From Asterias rubens (Eukaryota; Echinodermata; Asteroidea; Forcipulatida; Asteriidae): a DNA stretch of 64,000 bases. The position numbers were made by a program, and so were the translations under genes. How positions within the stretch are numbered: the first letter of the stretch is position 1; each line of letters starts with the position of its first letter. The notes below the pieces were generated by a model. That model was not told the DNA's origin. It ran no database searches and saw nothing but the letters and a program-made list of their open reading frames with translations. The stretch covers positions 12,470,146 to 12,534,145 of the forward strand of contig NC_047076.1 of assembly GCF_902459465.1 (NCBI RefSeq). The letters run 5' to 3'. This document shows positions 26,201 through 38,200 of the stretch, piece by piece.

Positions 26201-29200
26201 CGTTGTAGACCTTTATCATGGTGCAGCCATCTTGATTTTCTCCCATTCAAATCAATGTGACCAAACTGAGGCTGGAAAGTGAATTAAGGCCCGGTCACAC
26301 AGGCCTCGATAACGAGAACGAAAATGAGAACGTTAAAAATGTACGCCCTTGATTAGTTTAAAGAGCGTGGGCGCAGTCTGCGTGGAGCACTTCAACCGAT
26401 ATAATGCCTTCTCTTTGGTTCGTTATCGTTTTCGTTATCGCTGCAGTATGACTCGGCCTTTAGTCTGGTTCCTTTTGGTACATTGAGTATTAGGCCTATC
26501 CGAATTGGCGACTTTGGCTATAGCTACGGCTAGATCAGCGCGTCTGCCAGTGTTGAAGAAAAGCAGACGCGCGCACCCTAGCCGTTGCTGTAGCCGAAGT
26601 CGCCAATTCGGCCTTAGAATCGGTTACTTCTCCTGGATACAGGGAAACTCGGAAAGTATACATCCTTTGTTTTTACATTGAATTACTTGGATTGTTAAAG
26701 ACCTGCTTGAACGAAAATGTCAAGTCGTAAACTTTGCTGAAATTCACTTAAAATGTTTTCAAAGAATAGGGAAATCGAGTCATATGACTATAAAAAGATT
26801 TCAATTGTGTAAAAAAACAATCATTTTGAATGCCCTTATCCAGTGCTTTTCTGAGAGATTTGCGAAAAGCCCTGTTACGTAATCACTCTCAAAACGTCAT
26901 CTCTTGGAGCTCCAATTTGTAAAGCCGCTTTGTTGCAGCGTGGAGGCATAACAAAGCAAGCTCCCAGAGATGACGTCAGCGGCATTGTCCTTTGACGCGC
27001 GCTCTCAACGGCAGAAGTGTTTTTAGTTTTTCCAAAATCTTTAGGTTGGGGCCTGATCTTTTAATCGATAATTACGAAAAATTCAGAAGTGTGCACATAT
27101 CAAAATTACATTGAAATGGTGAACAAGTGCATTATAAACAAGTTACAATACCATTTCCGTTGAAAACATTCCGCTCAGGTAGCTGTTTAAAGAGCCAATA
27201 AAGGATGATCTCAATATTTCATCTATTACCTTTTGATGGCCAAATAGACATCGCAGATACCGGTTAATAACCATTTTACTCTCAAAATTTGCATTTAGTA
27301 ATAAATATCTCGAGTCAAAAATGCACCCAGCCACGCGGCTTTTTCAGCCGAGAGTCAAAAACGGCTTATCTATTATAATGACCCTGGACGCAAGTGACGA
27401 ATTTCCCCTATTGGTTTTGAACAAGGTTCTCCAGCTTTGGCATTTCCACATCAAATAATAGCCGCCACTGACGTCACGATTCCTTTGTCGCGCGGGTTTG
27501 TTTGACCCCACGTTTTTCAGAAATTTGGCGAGGAGCGTTCTGGAGAAAACCCATATTTACCATGTTTTAACAGGAGGTAAGAGACTCGTTATATTTGTTA
27601 TGTTTCTTGGATGGACTGCAGCTGTTAGAAAACTGTAATATCTATATATTTGAGCTCATCCTTTATTAGCTGTTTAAACTTGATGGGTAAGCAGTTGATT
27701 TGCCTGGGACATTTAGCAGCACTACAGTTTTGTTAGTTACACTAGAAACAAAAAGGAATGGACGCCTCAAAAGGGCAGAAAATGGTAGACGCGCATTGTT
27801 TAGAGGTGTGTGAACACGTGCACCATTCTTTTCAATCAACAAGTACCCCCGGAATTTGAGCCAAGTCCTAAAGGTGAAAGGCGAGGAAACATCGACCAAA
27901 CATCAAGTGTAGTGGCCGAGCGGTTAAGAGCATCGAATTCGAACTCTGGTGTTTCTGATCAGCAGAGTGTGAGTTTGAATCCCCAGCCGTGACACTTTTC
28001 TCCTTAAGCAAACACTTAACCATTGCTTCATCCTTCAGATGTGACATGAAGCTGTTGGTCCTGTGTGTTGCGGAACGCATGTAAAAGAACCCCGGTGTTC
28101 CTGGCTGTGGCTGCTGTAGTTGCCTAATAAGGTCTCGGAATACATCACTTCAATAACCTTTTCTGTAAAAATGAATGGACTATGCACCTTCAAGCCTTGT
28201 TGATACATGTAGACACATTGTACGTGTGCTTGCACGCACTTCACACGCGGCGACTTTCCACGTCTACCATGCTGGTGGGCAATAGGTTTATGTGTAAACG
28301 CCGCGTCACCTAAAATGCGCACTTCACTGAATAACGCACAGTGACATTGCCCACCAATATAGTGCACCCAACATTATTCTGATGATGACGTGAGGTGGAC
28401 TGGGTCAATATAAGACTTAAATTATTATTAATCTTATTACATTAATATCAAGGACACCTACCAGGAGTTGTTGATACTTGTGTTGTTGAAATGATGGGTT
28501 GTGCAGTCGTGGTCGGTAGAGTCGTAGGTGCTGCTGTTGTAGTTTCACAACCAACGTGCACAATCTCACAACACTTCAATCGAATCTCGTAATCAAAACA
28601 AAACGGAGGATAACTTTGATCTGAATGTATGCACCGGAAACCATCCGACTTGGTACACGATGAGCGCTGGCCAGCCCATTCGCTTGATATATCTCGTCTT
28701 GTCTTTACGACGCAGATGATATCTGTCGGTAACTCGCAGAAGCTGTAGAGCTTTCTAAGATCACTTATGAGCTCATACTCATAGGGTATATCTGTGACCT
28801 TGGCACCGTCGACTTCATCATCTAGCCAGTCAGTCCATGTACAGACTTCCTCATATTTCGGAACACACGCTAAGAACAAAAAAGGGTTGATAAACATTTA
28901 GCAATCTGAAGGGCTCCACAGCTTGTCAACAAATGTAACTCCAGGCACTATGGACTACACTCCCATGTTTTCTCCAACACCCAGATTCAAACAGGGTTAA
29001 CTGACGGCAGTTTAAAAAAACCGTGTCCCCGATGGTACTTATTTTGACAAGGTCCCTTCATTCAAGGTACAAGGTGTAGCATGCAGCATCAGAGTCCAGC
29101 TTTCTCAAGAAGCTGATCAGAGCATACTGATTGAAACGTCGAGTTGAAACCAATGGTTCTTTTCAGAACCGACCCAACTTATTTAGAGATATTCATTTCA

Positions 29201-32200
29201 TGGTGTTATCGCAAACCTTTCTATAATGTACAAGGTCTATTTTTATGTTTTGTTTAGTTCCTATAACTAATTGCTACATATTAGTGTTTTATAACGTAGA
29301 ACATTTTTATCATTCCTGTTATTGCCGCGTGTGCTGTCTGGAAGCCCACTAAGGTAAAAATACAAATTATACCTGTAGTTGTTGAGACTGTCGTGCTACG
29401 AACCGTCGTTGTCGATTCGGGCGTACTTGTGACCACAATGGTTGTTTTGGATGTGGTTGGCTGGGATGTTGTTGGGCTTGCTGTTGTCACTTCTGTAATT
29501 GTCTCAGTTGTGGTTGGAAGTGGGGTAGTCTGTGCAGTTGTTGATGGAACTATGTTAAATAGAAAGAAATGTAGAGGTTATTCACTGTCTTAAATAAATA
29601 AATTGTCATGAATTTTGTGTATTTTAAAGGCAGTGGGCACTACGGTAATTACTCAAAATAAATATTAGCATGAAACCTTACTTGGTAATGAGTAATGGAA
29701 AGCTTTTGATAGTATAAAACATTGTAAGAAACAGCTCCCTCTGAAGTAACATACATGTAGCTTTCAAGAAAGAAGCAATTTTCCATGAATTTGGTTTTGA
29801 GACCTCGGAATAAGATTTTGAGGTCCTGAAAGCATCTGAAACCACACAACTTCGTGTGAAAATGCTTCTTTCATTATTATCTCGCAACTTCGGCGACCAA
29901 TTGTGCCCAAGTTTGTTATTTTATGCTTATGTAGAGATACACCAAGTGAGAAGACTGGTCTTTGACAATTACTAATAGAGTCCCTCGGATCAAATGCTGA
30001 TTTGTTGGTAGGATTATTACAAAAGATATAATAAAGGTCTCAGCTGATTAATTGATGAGAATAACAACTGTCACAGCATTTTTACAAGAATGTTGCAAAT
30101 TCCGACACTCAAAACCAAATTTACTCACTCGCTTCTTCGCAGCCATCAAAGCTCACTGTATAACCCAGATTACTGGCAACATAATCTCCCTTCACAATGT
30201 AAACGTTCAGTCGTGTAACAAAGGGTGTGTCCTCCGGAAGGCGAATCTTATCTCCAGTCAGACCGTAGAAGATGTAACTATTATCAACACTCATCAAATC
30301 GGTATCGGTGGATGTTCCGCTCAACGTGTATTTGAAGGCAACACTCACTGGATGCTGTATGCCATCATTGGAATTGATTCGCACGGAGGTGATTTTAACC
30401 CCCACGTTAAAATCAACCACCATGTGCGGTCTATCGTAAACTTCCTCTTCAAGATCAGGCATTGGTAGATTGCTGGGGATCCATGGATCGTTTCGGAGAA
30501 GTTGCACGGTTGTTGCGCTGGAGAGGTGTCGTTGGACGATGACTGGCTCGTAGTCGTCCAGATCTTCGTTACAATAACCCTCGGTGGTGGAGAAAGGTTG
30601 GGTCGTTTGTTTCGGAGTGACAACTACAACCAATAAATAATATTAATAAACTGTATGTTATTTTGTATATGTAATAGGAATAATAATGGCTCTATTTTCT
30701 GTCTTACACACAATTATCCGTTTATTTCACATTTATGTCAGTCATTTGTGTGTGTGTGTCCATAGGCTGGGGAACAAAAGCCGCTGCTGTACCCCAGACA
30801 CTGTCGTTTGTTTTAAGGGAGGGTACACGTTTGGTAATTACTCAAAACAAATATTAACTTAAAAACTGACTTGGTAACGAGCATTGGAGAGCTGTTGATA
30901 GTATAAAACATTGTAAGAAATGGCTCCCTCTGAAGTAGCATAGATTTTGAGAAAGAGATAATTTCTCACTAAAATAATAGCTAGAAGTGTTTTATTCCTA
31001 TCTGAAAGCACAAAAATTCGTCCAACAAGGGCGTATTTTCTCTCATCATTTTCTCGCAACTTTGACGACCAATTGAGCTCAAATTTTCACAGGCTTTTTA
31101 TTTTATGCTTATGTTGGGATACACCAAGTGAAAAGACTTGTCTTTGACAATTACCAAACGTGTACCTTCCCTATGAACTCCACTTTTGTATAACTTTTAT
31201 AAAATGTAGATGTTCTATAAAATTTACTTCATTATATTATAACAATATGCTCCAATCATGTAGTTTTAATACATATATGAATATATATAAAATCATTTAT
31301 ATTTTATGTTGATGTTTGTTTGTAGTAACTTTGCTCGGCACCTCTGAAAAACAGTGTTTCACTGACATGACTGAGAGGTTTTCCCAAGGTAAATAATAAA
31401 CAAATAAATAAAGGTAGGATGTAGGCTTGGGGATCATCCGGATCATCAGAAGCCTGGCTGGTTGAGCAGAAAGCACTACCACCACACTTTCCATAGGATC
31501 CGCTAAATCACAAGCCAAAACTCATGCACAAAATGGTACCATGCAGGGCCCAATTTCATGGCTATGCTTACCGTAAGCACAGAATCGGCGCTTACGGAAA
31601 TCAGGGAATTCTGTGCTTACGGCAAGCGTATTTCACGGGCTAGCGGTAAATTTTTGCTTGTGCGAGTGCGTACTCCACATTACTAGGCATTCTACGCTTA
31701 CAAGGTTAGCGCAGAAGTTCGGTGCTAGCATGTCAAACGGGGAATCGTGATCGTAAGCGCAGAATTCAGCGTTAAGCAGAGCCATTAAAATGGCCCAGTT
31801 TATAGACAGATCCAGTAGGCTCCGCCCACAACGCATGTGTGAGCAAAAACATGTGGGGCTCTCCAATGCCTTTCTGCACAACTCTGCCGCGCGCGCCAAC
31901 ATACTCGTCGCATGTCGGACCTTATTTGTCGGACCTTAGTTGCGTTGTGATTGCTCAATACACAATGGGGCGGAGCTTAGTGCATCGGTCTTTTACCAAC
32001 CGCATAATGTAAAACCTTGGGTTATCTTAAGAAATTTAAAATCTTCAAAATAGCGTACCTGTGGTTGTCTCAACTGTGGTTGTTTCTGTTGTGGTTGCTT
32101 CAGGGGTGGTGGTTGTTTTGGTTGTAGTCAATACTTCAGTTGTTGAAGGAGGGGCAGAAGTTGTAGGTGCTGCAGTGGTTGTCACACGAGTAGTAGTTGC

Positions 32201-35200
32201 TTCAGTAGTTGTTGGGACTTCTGGAAAAACAGATAATTATAACCGGTCAATTCAAACCTTCAGATAGGGCAGTGGTAAGTATTTGACTTTGTTCCAAGTA
32301 TATTAAAGCGAATAACTTCAATCTTACCTGTCGTTGTTGGCTGTGTAGTGGTGCGTACAGTAGTTGTCTCATCAGTAGTTGTTGCTTCTGGAGTGGTGGT
32401 TTGTACAGCAGTGGTAGTGATAACCTCGGTGGTTGTAGGTGCACCTGTAGTTGTGGGTGTAGTGGTGGTTTCACGTGTCGTTACAACAGTTGTAGGCGCT
32501 TCGCCTACGATGTTAATTAAATTGTAAAGATGACTTTACTAACTGGTATTTCTGCAAAGCTTGCCTTATACATGTATAAACACAAGAGGGCAACAAATCT
32601 GTCCAGACAATTAATGAACTTTAAACTTATTTAGGTCTAGGAATATTGACATTTTACCTGTTGTTGTCTCCACAATGATTGTCTCTGTGGTGGTTGCCTC
32701 AGGGGAGGTTGTCACAATTGTTGTGCTGACTTTTTCAGTCGTTGAAGGAGGACCAGAAGTTGTAGGTGCCTCAGTTGTTGTCACACGAGTGGTACTCTCT
32801 ATGGTTGTTGTTGGCGCTTCTGGAAGTTACAAGACAGTTTTTAAATTGGTTACTCTACCGGGGTTTGAAAATTCATTATTAAGTTTACTCTCAAATGAAC
32901 AGCCAACCAGCATCAATATGTAATGTTCTTGTATACGTAGAAAGAATGACAAATGTAGAGGATGCAGGGAGGCGGAGGGCATCAAAGCAACTCTATCATC
33001 ATGTAAATAAAGCTGTTAAAACTTCTTTATTACTCGGATGCCCTGGCTGCCGCTTCCCAGGTTGTATCGTAATTTGTGTGAGATCCCTGGCAATATGGTA
33101 ACGGTTGCATGGCTTCCGACTGGCTGCCCAGAACAAAGATATTGACAAAATAGAGACACCGCCAATATAGCATAGATAGCTCAGTTGGTAGAGCGCCGGC
33201 ATGTTAGTTCGGAAACCGTTGGTTCGAATCCCACTCTAGTAAAATCTTTGTTCAACCCCAAAATCATTTAAAAATTTACCCAGTCAATTTCACTATAGAC
33301 CATTTGACCTTTGTTTACAATAAGTGTGACCTTGTACATTCTTTAAGTATTCTGGCAGGCACTGTACTACACAGAGCCTATGGGAAAGTTGACATTTTGT
33401 GTCGTAATTTCCACATAAACAAAAAGTTATGAAAGTAAAAGCTGGACAAGTTTTGAGATGTGCCTCCTTTCATCATATCAAAAGTTTATAAGAATTAGAC
33501 AGTGCAATCTCCATAAAATATAAGATTTTATATTTTCTTCCATTGAGCTGTGTACAAATCATGCCTGCAGGAAGTCCGGGCTCTGTGGCTCTTTTGTAAA
33601 CATGTGATGTCACAGGTCACATCGTCTATAATAATAAGACATTTGTAAGGCGCCAAATGCGAATAAGACAGCTACTCTTACCACAGCCAAGGAACCACAC
33701 AGTAATAATTCAGTGTCTTGCCTAAAAACACAAGAAACTTTGTCGATAAACCCAGGATTTCAATCAACAGGCAACCCAAACTCGTTCATCTGCAGATAAC
33801 TCATTACGAGAAAGAAGCAAGAAAAGAACATCCTTTTCCTCTGGCAATTCACACCTGTTATCTATGGGTGCTTTGATTAGCTTCCCTGTGTCGACCCCAA
33901 GGTGCTCACTCGGGTGAGCCCCTGACAAGAGATAATCAAATGATCAAACGCCCACTCGTAGTGATACATGTATCATGCACCTGGGGCCAGCCCCCAAGTG
34001 ACCCACTCCACAAGCAGGGCAGTTAAGGCTGACCGGAGTGAGCCCCTAGAATGATGCATAGCTATTCGAAAGTACCTGGGCAGACCGGGGAAGCTATACG
34101 AACTACTCCGTGTGTACATTGTAATTCTTTTTCCAAACACTTAAAGGCAATGGACACTATTGGTAATTACTCAAAATGATTATTAGCATAAAACCTTTCT
34201 TGGTGACGAGTAATGGGGAGAGGTTGATGGTATAAAACATTTTGAGAAACGGCTCCCTCTGAAGTAACGTAGTTTTCGAGAAAGGAGCAATTTTCCACGA
34301 ATTTGATTTCAAGACCTCAGATTTAGAACTTGAGGTCTCGAAATCAACCATCTAAACGCACACAACTTTGTGTGACAAGGGTGTTTTTTCTTTCATTATT
34401 ATCTCGCAAGTTCGATGACCGATTGAGCTCAAGTTTAATTGTTGACAATTACCAATAGTGTCCACTGCCTTTAATTAATAAAAATAATAATGATGGACAT
34501 TTCTAGTGCGCTATGTCTGTCAATGATGACACTCCTGGTGCAAAAAACAAGAACTCTGCTAATACACAATGACACAAGACAACCAAAAGTTTGGAGGCAA
34601 AAGTTTGCGAAATAGATATGTTTTGTGATGATTTTTTAATTAGGAACAAGTATCTGCTTTTCTGAGTTGAAGTGGGACGCTATTCCAAAGAGATGGCCCG
34701 GCATGTGAAAAAACAGCGATCACCCCAGGAGTGCAGGCAACGTGGAACGTTCAGAAGCAAGTTGTTTGAGGAGCAGAGCTGTCTGGTAGGTTTGTACACA
34801 TGGATTAAGTCGTTGATTTTCAAGTCAATTGGATCTCAATTAGATCATGCACAAACTAGTATGGCTGCAGACTGCCCCAAAGTAATGCAAAGTAAACAGA
34901 CCCACTTTTAAAAAAGGACGTATACCTTCCAAGGTTTTGTGGCAAAACTTGGATTTTCATAATAGAGCTTTCCCATACTGTTTTTGTTCAAACGAGTATC
35001 ACAACAAGGAGTTTTACCAGAAGTTGTTGCCGCTGTAGTGGTCGTCACAATTGTTGTGGCCTCTTTTGTCGTTCCCTGAGGAGTAGTTGTGTAAACAATA
35101 GTCGTAGAAGCTTCTTCAGTTGTTGTTGGAGCCTCTGTGGTTGTGACTTCGCCAGTCGTTGTTGGCGATGCAGTTGTGATAATTGTTGTTGCTCCAGTAG

Positions 35201-38200
35201 TCGTGGCTACAGTTGTCCCAACCTCAGTAGTTGAAGGAACTAAAAACATAAATCATTTGAATTTTTCCCCTGATTATTAAAAGATACACAGTTCTTTGAG
35301 ATAAGACAGTTGTGATAATTGTTGTTGCTCCAGTAGTCGTGGCTACAGTTGTCCCAACCTCAGTAGTTGAAGGAACTAAAAGAATAAATCATTTGAATTT
35401 TTCCCCTGATTATTTAAAGATACACAATACTTTGAGATAAGACATTTGCTTGATATTGTTTAAAGGCACTGGCCTAGGACACTATTGATAATTATTCAAA
35501 ATAATTGTAAGCATATAACATTTACTTGGTATGTAACAAGCAATGGAGAGCTGTTGACAGTATAAAGAATAGTGAGAAACGGCTCTCACCTCTGAAGTAG
35601 CATAGTTTTTGAGAAAAATGTAATGTTCTACCTAAATATTTGAATTTGATTTCAAGACCTCATAATTAGATTTTGAGGTCTCGAAATCAAGTATCTGAAA
35701 GCACAGAACTTAGAGTGACAGTAGTGTTTTTTTCTTCCATTATTATCTTGCAACTTCTACGACCAACTGAGTTCAAATTTACACAGGTTTGTTATTTTAT
35801 GCATATGTTGAGATACACCAAATGAGAAGACTGGTCTTTGACAATTACCAAAGGTGTCCAGTGGCTTTAAGCTTACCTGCAGTTGTGCTAACAGTGCTTA
35901 TCTCTTTTGTAGTTGTTTCTGGAGAAATTGTCACAACCGTTGTTATGACTTCCTCAGTCGTTGAAGGAGGGCCAGAAGTTGTAGGAGCTGCAGTGGTTGT
36001 CACACGAGTGGTAGTTGCTTCAGTAGTTGTTGGGACTTCTGGAAAAACAGATAATTATAACAGATGAAATCAGACCTAGGGATGGGGCAATGGTAAGTAT
36101 TTTGACTTTGTTCCAAGTGTATTAAAGCGAATAACTTCAATCTTACCTGTAGTTGTGGAAAAACAGATAATTATAATAGGTGAATTTAGACCTTGGGATG
36201 GGGCAATGGTAAGAATTTGAATTTGTTCCAAGTGTATTCAAGGGAATAACTTCAATCTTACCTGTAGTTGTTGGCTGTGTAGTGGTGCGTACAGTAGTTG
36301 TCTCCTCAGTAGTTGTTGCTTCTGGAGTGGTGGTTTGTACAGCAGTGGTAGTGATCACCTCTGTGGTTGTAGGTGTGCCTGTAGTTGTGGGTGCGGCTGT
36401 GATTTCACGTGTAGTGCTGACAGTAGAACTGAACACCTCTGTGCTGGTAGAAACTGAAATTTAAAATGCCACACAAATGTGAAAAGCAGGCATTTGTTCT
36501 CTAAAGATGCAGAGGAAAAATCTTAACACAGATAATTTACATGAATATTTCCCTATAATTTAAAAGTTAGCTTGAAGATTGGATTTACCTGTCTCTTCAC
36601 AGCCGTTGAAGACTATTTTATAACTTGCATCAGCATTTGGTCCAACAAGGAATACTTTCAGTCTTGTTATGAATGGCAAGCTTGATGGTAAAGAGATTTT
36701 GGTGTCAGTCTTTCCGATAAAGATGTTTGAATTTGCTTCATCGGCAAGTGGTAGGTATTTAGCACGGTCACTTGGCTGAAACTCAAAGGCAATGGTGACA
36801 TCCTCAGGCACTCCATCTTCATTTGTGACAATTACAGATGTAACTTTACTTCTTGGGTCGAAGGTCACAGTCAAGTGTGATCCTTCATGTGGAGTTTCAG
36901 TGCTCTCTGGAGGACTGTCTGGTTTCCACCATTGATCGGGTGTAACCAGTGAAGAGCTGTCAGAATTTTCTCTTGAGACTGTCACTTTGTCATAATCATC
37001 AAGGTCCTCAGCACATTCTTCAGGTGTGGTTGACGGGCCAGCTGTGGAGGTCACAGTGCTTATCTCTTTTGTAGTTGTTTCTGGAGAAATTGTCACAACC
37101 GTGGTGCTGACTTCCTCAGTCGTTGAAGGAGGGCCAGAAGTTGTAGGAGCTGCAGTGGTTGTCACACGAGTGGTAGTTGCTTCAGTAGTTGTTGGGACTT
37201 CTGGAAAAACAGATAATTATAACAGATGAAATCAGACCTTGGGATGGGGCAATGGTACATGTAAGTTTTTTGACTTTGTTCCAAGTGTATTAAAGCGAAT
37301 AACTTCAATCTTACCTGTAGTTGTGGAAAAACAGATAATTATAATAGGTGAATTTAGACCTTGGGATGGGGCAATGGTAAGAATTTGAATTTGTTCCAAG
37401 TGTATTCAAGGGAATAACTTCAATCTTACCTGTAGTTGTTGGCTGTGTAGTGGTGCGTACAGTAGTTGTCTCCTCAGTAGTTGTTGCTTCTGGAGTGGTG
37501 GTTTGTACAGCAGTGGTAGTGATCACCTCTGTGGTTGTAGGTGTGCCTGTAGTTGTGGGTGCGGCTGTGATTTCACGTGTAGTGCTGACAGTAGAACTGA
37601 ACACCTCTGTGCTGGTAGAAACTGAAATTTAAAATGCCACACAAATGTGAAAAGCAGGCATTTGTTCTCTTAAAGATGCAGAGGAAAAATCTTAACTGAG
37701 ATAATTTACATGAATATTTCCCTATAATTTAAAAGTTAGCTTGAAGATTGGAATTACCTGTCTCTTCACAGCCGTTGAAGACTATTTTATAACTTGCATC
37801 AGGATTTGGTTTAACAAGGTATACTCTCAGTCTTGTTATGAATGGCAAGCTTGATGGTAAAGAGATTTTGGTGTCAGTCTTTCCAGTAAAGATGTTTGAA
37901 TTTGCTTCATCGGCAAGTGGTAGGTATTTAGCACGGTCACTTGGCTGAAACTCAACGGCAATGGTGACATCCTCAGGCACTCCATCTTCATTTGTGACAA
38001 TTACAGATGTAACTTTACTTCTTGGGTCGAAGGTCACAGTCAAGTGTGATCCTTCATGTGGAGTTTCAGTGCTTTCTGGAGGACTGTCTGGTTTCCACCA
38101 TTGATCGGGTGTAACCAGTGAAGAGCTGTCAGAATTTTCTCTTGAGACTGTCACTTTGTCGTAATCATCAAGGTCCTCAGCACATTCTTCAGGTGTGGTT

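Larger units (their letters stand above)
32226..34694. repeat. Left copy of a 2.5-kb segmental duplication
   Basis: This is nearly identical to 46557-49035 with an offset of 14,331 bases, rising to 14,342 after an insertion near 48210. It contains two Thr-rich exons, a tRNA-like element and two MITEs. Similarity stops at CCAAAGAGATG on both sides. Confidence 0.9.

Noticed and set aside
33170..33243. Functional tRNA-Asn
   Set aside because: Only about four of seven acceptor-stem pairs form, one T-stem pair is mismatched, and the flanking sequence recurs at 23.8 kb.
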